Positions 53,509 through 63,421 of a stretch of DNA of 64,000 nucleotides are shown piece by piece. The stretch's first letter is position 1. Each line of letters begins with the position of its first letter. A model generated the notes under the pieces. That model was not told where the DNA came from. It ran no database searches and worked only from the letters and a program-made list of their open reading frames with translations. The DNA comes from Phymatolithon calcareum (taxonomy: Eukaryota > Rhodophyta > Florideophyceae > Hapalidiales), in the NCBI GenBank assembly GCA_977006965.1, contig OZ345379.1, positions 1,054,001-1,118,000 on the forward strand, written 5' to 3'. The translations under genes were made by a program, and so were the position numbers.

Positions 53509-54549
53509 TTGCTAAAGAAAACTCGCAACACTTTATTAGCGCCAGATTCGGAAAGGCTGCCTTTTGTTCTTGGTCAGGAGTACCCCAACAACTACCTAAA
53601 ATTCACGTCGTTCGGTGGTAGGAACGAAAATATGCTGATCACGCAGGAGAAGCACATCTGTTATGTCATTCCCGGGTCTACTCCCGCCATCATCAGACTA
53701 CCGAAAGCACGTCACCGCCAATTGGCGATTAAATGGGCGTTCGGACGTTTTCCCCCATTGAGTACCACACTTCTGGAAGACAAATTCGGTGAAATCGTAC
53801 CAAATCTCATGAACAAGCTCGAAGTGTACCTTCAAAGATATCGACTAACAGAAGAGGACTAGTGAGACTGAAAAGGCACTTTACAAAGTACTATTCCTCA
53901 CAATCGTCTTTTATGACGACATGGAATAGACCAAGACAAAATAGAACGGCGACGCTGAGATTCCTGCGAACAGGACAAGTGGACTCTAAGCTTTTCCCTC
54001 CACCTTCTCTGGAGGAGGGTTTTTCCAGCTAGTGCTACGACGATAGCAACGAGTCCGGGTTTTGCGGGCTTTAACAGAGTAACGGAGCTACCAAGGAAGA
54101 AGCATCTGAAACGCATCTCCTTTACAGTCTTATGAGTGTTTCTGAGGGCGTTTAATAAATTCAAAATTCAAAAAAAAACATCTGTTATGTCGCGAGAAAA
54201 AGACCCGCGCCGAGTGGTCGTTGCAGCCGTACACACCAAGGAAACATCGATGACCAATCTCGCAGAGTGATGCCGACTGTATGGTGGGTTTTCCAAGTCA
54301 AAAGGGGTGAGCGGCGCGGGTCAAAAGGTACTCGAGGAAATCAAAGGTCGCGCGGGCACGTCACTTGGCGTGAAAGGGGTCCTAGTTCAGAAGCAGATGC
54401 AGAAGACTAAGATTCAGACTGTCAGAATTGTTAACGGCAAGGCAGGAAAGGCTGAAGAAGGTGCTCTTTCCTCTCGAATGCTTGTATCGAGTCCCAGCCC
54501 GCAAAAACCTGTACCACGAAAGCCTGCTTACAGTATTCGCGGTCGCTAA
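53509..54549 (+). pseudogene. unidentified gene remnant, copy 2, split by LINE-C
   Basis: Plus-strand pieces: 53509-53653 (KKTRNTLLAPDSERLPFVLG, SFGGRNENMLITQ), then after LINE-C RRVVVAAVHTKETSMTNLAE with a TGA, and 54307-54549, a Lys-rich stretch ending SIRGR. Homologous to 18240-20150 and probably, at its 5' end, to 11440-11620. Family not recognised. Confidence 0.5.
53654..54191 (+). mobile_element. LINE-C 5'-truncated copy with 14-bp target duplication
   Basis: Body 53668-54177. It reads ARHRQLAIKWAFGRFPPLST and KFGEIVPNLM, then a 3' UTR with an A-rich tail. Flanks ACATCTGTTATGTC at 53654-53667 and 54178-54191 are identical. Confidence 0.92.
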
Positions 54550-55377
54550 TCTTCTCGCCAAACGCCGAGTTCTACGTTCATTATCAACCACAATCTCGAC
54601 TGAAGGCAACAAAACCTCCTCAAAATCAACAAAATCTCTTAAAGCCCTCCTCTGGGCTCTCTCGCCTACGTCTTGCAGGGCCCTTGGAACCAACCAGCGG
54701 ACTTGGAAATTCAGTCATCACTCCCTACTGCGAGCCGAATGCTGGCGCTCATGGGGCGCCATGGTACGAGCGTAAACCTCTATGTCCGTTTTATGGGCGA
54801 TTTTCCTCTCTGTTCTGGACACTGTGCACTCTAAACGGAGACTTCTTGTCTGAAAATGGTGGTATTGCATTTCAACGAAGTGCGATTGCGTTTAGCAAAG
54901 TTTCCTCAAGTTCAACTGCCAAAATTGCTGCTTGAACATCCGCTAAGCTGAAAAGAAAGGGACGAAAAGAGACTACAGTGAAAGAGCTGATTAAGTTTTT
55001 CGAAATACTCGTCCTCATGGCAAGGGTCGAGTTCGGCGCTGAGAGCGCCTTCTGGAAGTCTACCAGGCCGAAGAAGTATCTCCCCGGCCCGCCTTCTTCA
55101 AAAGCTGCGATGCCCTTCGCCGAAGACCTCCAGTGGATTTCATTCAGCGTGCAACCAAGTGTAAAAGGCGATGTGCAGTCTTCGCAATACCGCTGGTCGC
55201 TGGGTCAGGATTCTGTTGATGTCATGAAGTTAATGACCACAGAAAGCGCACTGTGTCGAAGAGATTTTGAAGGTAAGATGGTCCATGTTATAGCACTTCT
55301 GTGCTGTCTTGTGGCCGCATACTCCGGCATAAGGCGCATTGTATTTGCAGATTCATTCTTGACAAGTTTTTTTTGAG
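54550..55377. other. no supported gene
   Basis: Open plus frames (54428-54775 and 54978-55376) have no recognised domain; the second starts at GTG and ends in a hydrophobic segment. It may continue the gene remnant upstream. Confidence 0.4.
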
Positions 55378-55560
55378 CAAAGTTTATTTAAAAGCTCCAC
55401 AGACTTCCGAAGATATGGGCAAGGCTTCCTCGGTTGCTACCTACCTTTGTGTAGCTTACGAAAGCGCACCGCCAGAGGGGCGGGCGGAAAAACTTAGGAT
55501 CTCAGATATCCCATCTAAATTGCAGAACTCCTGTATTGTTCGCCGTAGAAGACCCCGGGT
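55378..55560 (-). mobile_element. LINE-A-like 3' UTR fragment
   Basis: The minus strand resembles the LINE-A 3' end (GGTAGC..CCGAGGAAGCCTTGCCC and AGCTTTTAAATAAA), diverged, closest to 41180-41320. Target duplication not found. Confidence 0.6.
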
Positions 55561-55626
55561 AGCGAGGCGTCATTGTGTGTTCGTTGCGCCACACAAGTGC
55601 TGAATCTGCTGAGATTCAACAAGTGC

Positions 55627-56876
55627 GTCTATAGCACGCTTGGTACCAATATTATTTTTATTGTTTTTATTGCAATATATTGCAATAAAGCCTTAATTGC
55701 CCTGAGAGGTACTTATTGCAATAATTATTGCAAAAAGTAATGGCATTTGATCGAAAATCAAGGTACACTCTTGCCCTCCTCGGCGCTGAGAAGATCGTCG
55801 TACAGCGCTGCGGTACAGGATCTGTAAGGGAAATTTACGGAAAAGGGTTATATAAGCTCCCCACACAGTTTACGTATTGCCACCCGAATCTGCGGCATTC
55901 GATTGCTGTCAGGAATTCTGCTCTGTTATCGATGCCTCTCGATAAATAAGCTCAGCCTAGAGGGGAACAAGATGGTTTTCAGTGACGATAGACTCGAAGC
56001 AGCGATAGACTCGGTGCATGCAACGATTAAGGACTGCAAAAAACTGAAGAACCGAGCAATACTACGCAACCTTACTAAATTGGCTCCAGTTATGCATAAT
56101 GAGACCCGTTGGTCCGGAAAGTATCATATGCTCAAGCGAATCAACCGCATACGCGATCAGTTAATCGACGCGGCTAAGCCGGAAGGAGCAACGATAGCTA
56201 TGGACGAGAGCGAGCAGTTCCGCAACAGATCTACGCTGTGCGCAAGTCAGTTTAAGAAAATCAACCAGGTAACTCTGGAACTACAGAAGCGCGGTGGTTC
56301 ATTGCCGAACTGTCGCATAGCTATTGATGAGTTGATTTCAGCAGTCGAGCAGTGTAAGTATGATGTCAACTCACCATTATACCGATGTCAGCTTAGAAAA
56401 CACTACATTGCATCACGTGCATCAATTGTGTGCGACCCAGCATTCGAGTCGGGAGTTGTTAAGATTCAGCGCCGTGAGTCTGATACTATGACAAATGAAG
56501 AGAAATATGCATGCAAGAAGCTCAGACTGGAACACGATGACGGTATAACAAGCTCTATAGGCGGATCGGGTGGAGGCCGGCTGTCAATGGCGGAAAGAAT
56601 TGCCGTAAAAAAGCACAAGCGTGCCGAGGTCCATCAGACTTATATCAATTGCGACTTTATTCTTGGATCAACTGCCGAGGTGGAGAGGCTTTGGTCGGTG
56701 GCCAAGAACGTTTTGACAGACAATCGCAAGAGGATGACACCGTTATTACTAGAAGCCCTGCTGTTTCTTAAGGAGAACAAAGGTTACTGGGAACAGCAGT
56801 CGGTTTCCGTGGGGATGATCACTGCCCGGAGCGCAAGAGTGATCTAACGCGTGAGTGAAGACATGGCGCAGGAAGA
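55627..56876 (+). mobile_element. hAT-A copy 3, 3'-truncated
   Basis: The left end CACGCTTGGTACCAATATTA starts at 55635. Similarity to hAT-A copy 2 continues with an internal deletion (near 55945) to 56876 and then stops, so the right terminal repeat is missing. It shows the empty site of the solo LTR of copy 2. Confidence 0.85.
55972..56847 (+). CDS. hAT-A transposase C-terminal part, intact 291-codon frame
   Basis: From the first ATG (55972) the frame is free of stops for 291 residues. It has MHNETRWSGKYHML, HYIASRAS..DPAFESGV, a basic KKHKRAEV stretch, and the hAT dimerisation core STAEVERLWSVAKNVLTDNR. The BED finger and first catalytic Asp are lacking, so it could not act as a transposase alone. 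It may be a truncated relic or, less likely, a kept dimerisation protein. Confidence 0.6.
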   Translation: MVFSDDRLEAAIDSVHATIKDCKKLKNRAILRNLTKLAPVMHNETRWSGKYHMLKRINRIRDQLIDAAKPEGATIAMDESEQFRNRSTLCASQFKKINQVTLELQKRGGSLPNCRIAIDELISAVEQCKYDVNSPLYRCQLRKHYIASRASIVCDPAFESGVVKIQRRESDTMTNEEKYACKKLRLEHDDGITSSIGGSGGGRLSMAERIAVKKHKRAEVHQTYINCDFILGSTAEVERLWSVAKNVLTDNRKRMTPLLLEALLFLKENKGYWEQQSVSVGMITARSARVI

Positions 56877-56936
56877 CCCTCGCGTGCTCATCCTGTAACA
56901 GGCTGATGGTGTCGCAATCTACATATGTGGCACTTC

Positions 56937-57247
56937 AACTGGCAGAAACTTTTTTATTGCAATTTTTTAAAGCCCCGCAGTCATACGAGTATACGGGCAG
57001 GGCTTCCTCAGGTGCTGCCCTCACTAGGGCGGCTCTACTCTTATGTCTGGCATTCTATCTGAGACCCTGGCATGTGTTAGGTTGTTTTGATTGCTCTTCG
57101 TAGCAGTTTCGGGGCTTCGCTTCTTCTTTCAGTACAGGTCTTCTTCATGCTGCATACTCTCGATGATGCTTTTGCTCAAGAGCAAAAGGTCATCTAATGC
57201 TCTCTCAGTTGCCGCTCTGTCATCTTCCTTGAGAACTGGCAGAAACT
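56937..57247 (-). mobile_element. LINE-A 3' fragment with 14-bp target duplication
   Basis: Body 56951-57233, covering the last codons of ORF2 and the 3' UTR. Flanks AACTGGCAGAAACT at 56937-56950 and 57234-57247 are identical. Removing it joins a plus frame (GVAIYICGTSTG, then FATHVEHIHERDAFEE, stop at 57311) of unknown origin. Confidence 0.93.
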
Positions 57248-57689
57248 ATTTTGCTACGCATGTTGAACACATCCATGAGCGTGATGCTTTTGAAGAGCCT
57301 GATAGTGAGTAGCTTTCGTTTCCAAAAATTAAATGATGCTCATTCCCTCAATTGAGGGAAAATTCTCGTCACATAGACACTAGTGTAACTTCCGAAACGC
57401 ATTAAATATAGCTTCGAATTTGTGATGACCGGACAAGGACGAGCGCCTTCCTTGGAAGACCTCATCCAGGTCGTAGCTATTTTACAGTGTTACTTTCAGT
57501 CACGCGTTCTCGAGTTGTCCAGGCGGTTCAATTCTTGGACCACAACTGTCCTGTTTGTGACGTCTCACGTTCCAATGCTGGATGCCTCAAGCGCAAAGTG
57601 AGGAGCACAGATTCCAAAGTCCCGCACATTGTCGATTGCAGACGAGCACTATTCAAAGCCCTGCTCCTCGACTCGACCGGATGAGCTGC

Positions 57690-58261
57690 TTCATCACCAC
57701 ACAACCAAGACAGCATCACAGACACTATTTCGCAGAAGAAAACCTCTTCGTCCTCATTCAAACCTCATCAATCATGGCTTCGCTGCCGTAGTCGCCGTCC
57801 TTGCTCTCTCGGCCTCTGCCGACGATCACCGTCCGCTTCAGTGCCACCAGAACTACCAGAAGTGTTGCTACAACGATATGGAGTGCGGATACGTTGACAA
57901 GACCGTTAAACTTGAGCCGCGCTGCCACTACAAGCAGTGCAACAACGTGTGCAAGCCTTATTGAAGGGTGGTGAAGAAAGCCGTTCCTATCAAGGCGTGT
58001 GGATATCACGGGTGCAAAGTGAAGTATGTTGATATTGAGGATAAGTTGTCTAAGCCAGTGTGCGGAGATGTGTGCAAGTGGATAAATGCGATTTGCATCA
58101 CGGACAAAATGTTCCAGTACACAAAGTATTGTCCGAAACTGGAATGCAAGGATTGGGAGACCGAGGGCAACGCGGTGTCACCGGCGGAGTTTGTGGGGAA
58201 GGATGGTAAGCTTATGAAGACGATTCCGGGACATAGGAAGATTATCGAGAACGCGAATTAG
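57690..58261 (+). pseudogene. Cys-rich secreted protein, copy 2
   Basis: The best preserved member. An ATG (57774) is followed by a 1-nt loss that throws the signal-like stretch (FAAVVAVLALSASA) out of frame. After it the frame is open to a TGA at about 57962, which stands where copy 1 has a Cys codon, then open again to 58261 (KACGYHGCKVKYVD, KYCPKLECKDWE). About 14 Cys in 160 residues suggest a disulfide-rich extracellular domain. Its family was not recognised, and both copies are broken at different places. Confidence 0.65.
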
Positions 58262-60005
58262 AATGAAGAAGGTATATGTTCAATTAGGGAAATACTTGGG
58301 AAAAGCAATAGAGACTGCATTTGTTTGGGTCCAGAAGCCATTAGACTGAATTGGTCAAGCTTATTCATCCTTTTTATATTCTCTCACTTTCGATACGGAG
58401 AGAACGCCTAGGAGAGCATATCGGTTAAAATAATGGTGGATTCAAGTTGACTCTTTAAAGAAAACTCTTTGCTTTGAGTTAGCTTGAAAGGCCATTGATC
58501 TTCATGCTGAACAATATGATCTACTGTACAGACATAGCGCAGCAATTGCAGCAAGTTCATTACGTCCTCTTTCGTAATCATCCAGTGCTTTGGAACGCAG
58601 ATCTACTCTTGCTTCATATTACGAGTCTTCTCCGATCGGCCATAATGACCGTGCGAGCATTTCCAAAATTGCGCCTGTGGAAGCATTTCGTGGATATTGA
58701 GAAACACCTCCGACGTGGAAAACAACACGGTCACTATGAATCCGACGGTTACCAAGCAAAATAATCGATACAGCAAGCGACATGAAATCACACAACGTAT
58801 TCGCGAATCCCCACCGCGGTTAGAACAGAGGCGATTTAGGATAGCGAGTATCTCAAGAAAGATGAGCATCAATGTGAAACAATCATGGTTTCACATAGAT
58901 GCTCATCTTTCTCACCCCTTCACCTTCTGCATGATGCAGAAGGTGAAAGGGTGAAATGTGTCGAAGAAAGAAGTGTCCACGACATGGAGCAATTGGTATG
59001 AACGAAGGAAGATGTGCAGATCTATGAAGATCCCTAATGTTCTTGAAGAACCAGACGAATTACCAAGAATCCTTCTCATAAGGAAAAAACGGCACGGGTG
59101 GAGTGCCGAAGGCTCATAATATCATTGGATTGAGCAAAACTCTGACATTGCGTTGGTACTACCGCACTGAGTGAATCAGTTGCTCTCTACACCAGTGAGC
59201 TCTGTGTCTACCTCCTACCATCTGCCTCCATGCATCAGTGGTGCTTCTCTCTCACCGTGAACTTAGCCTTTCGGAGGCTATATGCAGCGGATTGTTTGAA
59301 GAAATGCACATCCATTGGACTTTTAGTATTCCGTGTCGGCATCAGAAATTCAATTCCTGTAGGCATGCTCTCCCAGGTTAAATTCAAGGACTCTGCTCGC
59401 TCCTTTCCACTTGATTATCAGCATGTGAAACGTCAGATTTGAGCCAGGAAGCAACCAAACCCCGGGACTGCCTATGATTTGCCAAAAGGGCAGTGCACCC
59501 AGAATGTGGCTTTAAATTTAGAAGGTCAGGTCGCAACTCCCCAAGTCGCGGACAAAAGACGAGGAGGCGTCTAAGACAATTATTGACCGCACTACCCTTT
59601 CCATCTGCGCTGTCTTGTGACACTCATACATGTTGCGCTGAGATTATTATATGTGAGCAACACTTCAAACTCCCGCTAGTACAGATGAAGCTCAAGGAAG
59701 GGAATTCAAAGCGAGAGAGCCATGTCGCGGCTCACGGAACCATAAGACAGGACACCCCAAATGCCAGTGTGGTGATTCCCGTATTCTTCCCTTCAAATCA
59801 TGCCTGCCCATCCTCCAAAACCGATGCTCGGAAGCCGTTGGAGAATGCAGCACCGCAAAATCGGATGCCAGAGACCACCGCACCGTACACGTGGCACATC
59901 AACCTGCGTCTTCCGCTCTCCGCGTCTTCTAACGAGGAGCCACAAGCAACGCTGGAAGAGGAGCTCCCCGAACGCGCAGAAACGGACGTTACGCACAAAG
60001 CGCAC
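58262..60005. other. no supported gene; two hairpins
   Basis: Apart from the hairpins at 58856-58954, no feature is seen. The reading frame of the EamA gene is open upstream to 59493, with in-frame ATGs at 59685 and 59865, so part of 59685-60005 may be coding (for example a longer transit peptide). Confidence 0.5.
58856..58954. repeat. two adjacent near-perfect hairpins
   Basis: Hairpin 1: arms 58856-58880 and 58888-58912, 24 of 25 paired, 7-nt loop. Hairpin 2: arms CACCCCTTCACCTTCTGCAT and its near complement within 58914-58954, 19 of 20 paired, 1-nt loop. Confidence 0.85.
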
Positions 60006-61163
60006 ATGGGCCGCGCGCAATGCGGATTCGCCGCAAGCGGAGCCTTGCACGGTCTGAAGCATGTACTCCGACGCGGGATGTTAATTCCGCTGCACTTCCG
60101 CGGCGCCTCGTTCGCCCGAGCATGCATCTCTCCGCGCGGTTCCGGGGCAAGACACGGCGGCCTGGGTCCACTAGGTGCAGTTGGAGTGCTTAACGGTGTG
60201 GCGATTCTCTGGGGCTCTCAACATGCCGTGATGAAAATGGCCGTCGAGGCCGGTGCAACACCTAGCGGCTTAACCACATCACGTTTCTTGATAGCCAGTG
60301 CATTACTATCCCCCTTTCTCACGAAAATCACGCGAGCAGAACTGGAGGCCGGACTAGAGCTTGGCGCCTGGTCGTTCCTCGGTTTCGCGCTGCAGACAGT
60401 GGGATTAGAGAGCACGACCGCTGCACGCAGCGGCTTTCTACTCTACCTCAACGTCAAGCTCGTACCTCTACTCGGACTTCTTCTGGGGCGTCGTCCGCCA
60501 CGCTCGGCATGGCTCGCAGCCGCAGTGGCGCTTGCAGGTACATTCATGCTCGCCGGTGACGGGCACGCATGGGCGTCCGGCGACTCGCTCAGCGTTGCGG
60601 CGGCGGCCGCGTCGGCAATGTTCATTCTGAGGCTTGAAGCGCGTGCGAGAAATGCGCGCCCGGTGCCGCTTGCAGGGGCGACCGTTGCCGTCACTGCTGC
60701 GTTTGCAGCTCTCTGGGCGGTGTGCACCGGCACTGGAGGGCCTGCGGAATGGTTGCCTGGTGGCACTATTCTTGCAGCGCTTTATTTAGGGGCGGTACCA
60801 ACGGCGCTGGCGACTGTACTGCAGACAAGGGCGCAACAATCGGTGTCCGCGGAACGCGCGGCGGTGATATATGCGATGGATCCTGTGTACGGGGCACTTT
60901 TTGCATACTGGTTGCTCGGGGAGAGCTTTGGGGCGCGCGGCATTGTTGGTGCAATGCTCATTTTTGCTGCCGCCTTTATTTCGAATCAAGCCGTTGGCGA
61001 CGCGGAAAAGGCGAGTGAGTCATTTGATTCGAATGCGAAAGGGAACGGTGTCGCCAAGGGCACGGAGACGATGCAGGACAAAGTCAGACCGGATGTTGCA
61101 CCTCTTGGTGCACCCGCTCTCAGGGCCACGGACAGGACTATTGTCGAAAGGCTTCACGACTGA
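60006..61163 (+). CDS. EamA/DMT-superfamily transporter
   Basis: From the ATG at 60006 there are 385 residues. The first 55 are rich in Arg, Ala, Gly and Ser with few acids, like an organelle transit peptide. Then follow two EamA repeats with about ten membrane helices: repeat 1 begins GVLNGVAILWGSQHAVMKMA and ends LAGTFMLAGD; repeat 2 contains LYLGAVPTALATVLQTRAQQ and ends YWLLGESFGARGIVGAMLIF. The last 50 residues are hydrophilic. EamA proteins export metabolites or exchange phosphorylated sugars in plastids; the substrate is unknown. Upstream ATGs at 59865 and 59685 are in frame. GC-rich, unlike the transposon tract. Confidence 0.85.
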   Translation: MGRAQCGFAASGALHGLKHVLRRGMLIPLHFRGASFARACISPRGSGARHGGLGPLGAVGVLNGVAILWGSQHAVMKMAVEAGATPSGLTTSRFLIASALLSPFLTKITRAELEAGLELGAWSFLGFALQTVGLESTTAARSGFLLYLNVKLVPLLGLLLGRRPPRSAWLAAAVALAGTFMLAGDGHAWASGDSLSVAAAAASAMFILRLEARARNARPVPLAGATVAVTAAFAALWAVCTGTGGPAEWLPGGTILAALYLGAVPTALATVLQTRAQQSVSAERAAVIYAMDPVYGALFAYWLLGESFGARGIVGAMLIFAAAFISNQAVGDAEKASESFDSNAKGNGVAKGTETMQDKVRPDVAPLGAPALRATDRTIVERLHD

Positions 61164-61361
61164 TGATGGTGTGCGCCGGACACTTATATTATTTATCTAT
61201 TCAATTTTCAATACACTACAGTCAGTTTACTACTGCTACTGTGGACCAGTGTCCATTCTCGACTTCCCGAAACACTTACACAACGCTGTCTGTTAACACC
61301 ATCCAGTCAATCCGTCGAAACACAATCTGGTACTACGTCGAGAGCAACCAGCACGAGAGTA

Positions 61362-62234
61362 ATGATGGCGATCGTATTTCTGGCAATTGCAATCACCCTT
61401 CATAATCTCGCCTTTGCTTCTCCGCTAAAGGAAACAAAACCAGTCAATGGCAGCCTGCACGGTCTCTTCGGCGGCGCCTACATGGTCGGTATGGCGCGCT
61501 GCCAAGCGCGCTGGGAGCGCGGCGCCGCCTGGGGGCGCTACGTCGGTCTATCCCTTACCCGCGTGCATGCCACCGAGTTCGAAGAAGTCTCACTTCAGCA
61601 CCCACCGATCCCCGTAGTCGGCATAGCCGACCCGAACTGGGTACGCGCCGGGCAGGTCGGCTGCACAATGTCGCACATCCGCGTGTGGCGCAACGCCTTC
61701 AAGCACAACCATTCGCACATTCTCGTTCTCGAAGACGACGTCACACTCACAGATGACCTCGTCCGCCAGCTTCCGTCGCTCCTCCACGCCGCGGACCTTG
61801 GCACAGCTGCTCGCGGTCCATGGCACTATATCTACCTCCGCGCGTACGCCACAGAACTGCTCTCCCCACCACCGCCGGCATGGCATGAGAGCAACAGTCG
61901 GCTCACGGTTGCGCATCCTGCGTGGGGCACTGCCGCCTACATTCTCTCTGCTGCCGGCGTAAGATTTCTGTTGACGAGGGTCACGAGTTATAAGCATCCA
62001 CTCGACGTTCAGATAGAGCGGTTGCAACGCGGGCTTGAATCGGGGGGTGCACGCTTTGTCGCACTTGATGCATGTGCCTGGCGGTTGTATGGACCGCACG
62101 CATGCCCGGAGAATGTAAGAGAACTCACAGAGAGGGAAAAGGGCAATTGCCACTACTCCGCGTCACAAGCGGGCGGTGTGCGCCCCGCGGCGGCATTCCC
62201 GCGTTTCTTAAGCCCACTCGTACTGCACCAATAG
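61362..62234 (+). CDS. glycosyltransferase family 25 protein
   Basis: A 290-residue protein with an N-terminal hydrophobic signal (MAIVFLAIAITLHNLAFAS), so secreted or Golgi/ER-lumenal. Family 25 traits: GCTMSHIRVWRNAF (residues 100-113), LVLEDDVTL with the acidic metal-binding site (EDD at 124-126), AYILSAAGVRFLL and KHPLDVQIERL. Members transfer sugars, for example galactose in collagen or LPS synthesis; the acceptor is unknown here. Starts 198 bp after the EamA gene on the same strand and converges with the exosome gene. The second Met (61365) could also serve. Confidence 0.85.
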   Translation: MMAIVFLAIAITLHNLAFASPLKETKPVNGSLHGLFGGAYMVGMARCQARWERGAAWGRYVGLSLTRVHATEFEEVSLQHPPIPVVGIADPNWVRAGQVGCTMSHIRVWRNAFKHNHSHILVLEDDVTLTDDLVRQLPSLLHAADLGTAARGPWHYIYLRAYATELLSPPPPAWHESNSRLTVAHPAWGTAAYILSAAGVRFLLTRVTSYKHPLDVQIERLQRGLESGGARFVALDACAWRLYGPHACPENVRELTEREKGNCHYSASQAGGVRPAAAFPRFLSPLVLHQ

Positions 62235-62364
62235 ACGACAATGGCGAACATGCCCGAGCAATGAATTTAAGTGCAAACGCCGTCGTGGTCTGCATTTCCG
62301 CGTTTCTCAAGCCCGCTCGTGCTGTGCCACTCATGGCAGAGGGCAGGTGCGCTCGACAAACAGA

Positions 62365-63228
62365 TTAGCGTTTCGAAGCGGCCGTGAGTGCTTCTGCGAG
62401 GATCGGTGCGCGGGACGCGGCACACTCAACACACTTACGGAAAAGCTTCTGCGGGAGGGCGACTCCACCAGGCTTGAGAGCGGCACGGAGCTCGCCGGAC
62501 GGTTTGACGAGAAGCGTCAAACTGGAATCCGACGCCTCTTCTTCCTCCAATGTGGGATCGAGAAGAGCATGCTCGCCGATTAGGGCAAACGTCACAGAGA
62601 GAGGGTAGGAATCAAACTGTAACGGCACGGAGCGTTCCTCGCTGACTGTTGCAAGCACATCGCTTGCGATTTGGTTCGAGTCAGCGTCCATATCGTCATT
62701 CTCATCAAGAAGTGTGACGGTGGGCAACCGCACGTCCTGAAGCGCTGCGACGGCAGCGAGAAGCGCGGCATCGTCAACGTTTCCGTCATTATCGATGCAA
62801 TAAGTCGTGAGAACAATGTGCCACACCAGAACCCCCTGCTCGACGCAAAGCGACTTGAGGTCGATATGAGGCGCCAACACAGAGCGGAGATGGCGAGAAA
62901 GAATTGCATTTGGTGCCATCGAGGATATATTGGCGCGAAGCCGAGAAGCGAACGGGAGAGCCTCGGCGCGCACTTCGAATGTTCCCGCATCCGGCTCGCC
63001 GGCCGCCGGCGGTTGGAGTGTAGCATTCACACCTGCAACGACGGTGGTGCGGCCAAGTTTGAGCATTGCGGAACCGAGCGCGGTGCCGATGGATCCGGTT
63101 GTGATCGAAGGTTTGCGGGCCGAGTGCGATGGATCAGTGATGGAGCGGCCATCAGGGCGTACGCTGTTGGCAAGGAACCGCGAGACAAAAGCATGCGGGT
63201 TGAGCTTCTTGTACACTTGGGCTTCCAT
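62365..63228 (-). CDS. exosome RNase PH-like subunit (RRP43/EXOSC8-like)
   Basis: 287 residues from the ATG at 63228. The N-terminus AQVYKKLNPHAFVSRFLANS and RPDGRS fit the RRP42/RRP43/RRP45 group; next is GSIGTALGSAMLKLGRTTVVAGV (RNase PH domain 1). The C-terminal RNase PH-like part has HIVLTTYCIDNDGNVDDAAL and DVRLPTVTL. The catalytic residues of bacterial RNase PH are not expected in this group, which forms the structural ring of the RNA exosome in nucleus and cytoplasm. No frame damage. It lies tail to tail with the GT25 gene, 130 bp apart. Confidence 0.82.
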   Translation of the reverse strand: MEAQVYKKLNPHAFVSRFLANSVRPDGRSITDPSHSARKPSITTGSIGTALGSAMLKLGRTTVVAGVNATLQPPAAGEPDAGTFEVRAEALPFASRLRANISSMAPNAILSRHLRSVLAPHIDLKSLCVEQGVLVWHIVLTTYCIDNDGNVDDAALLAAVAALQDVRLPTVTLLDENDDMDADSNQIASDVLATVSEERSVPLQFDSYPLSVTFALIGEHALLDPTLEEEEASDSSLTLLVKPSGELRAALKPGGVALPQKLFRKCVECAASRAPILAEALTAASKR

Positions 63229-63421
63229 GTTGATGGACGTCTCGATCCGTGCGCCCCTGACGAATTGCAATGGAATTCGTTATTTGGCACTGCCACATTT
63301 GTATAGCTTGAATTCCCTGCTGGAAAGTGAACTTGAGCGGCCGGCGTCCGTGGGTGACGGAGCAAAGTTATGATATTTTAGAGAAGCTCAAAACGTAATC
63401 TACATTACAGGCCCTGCGACT

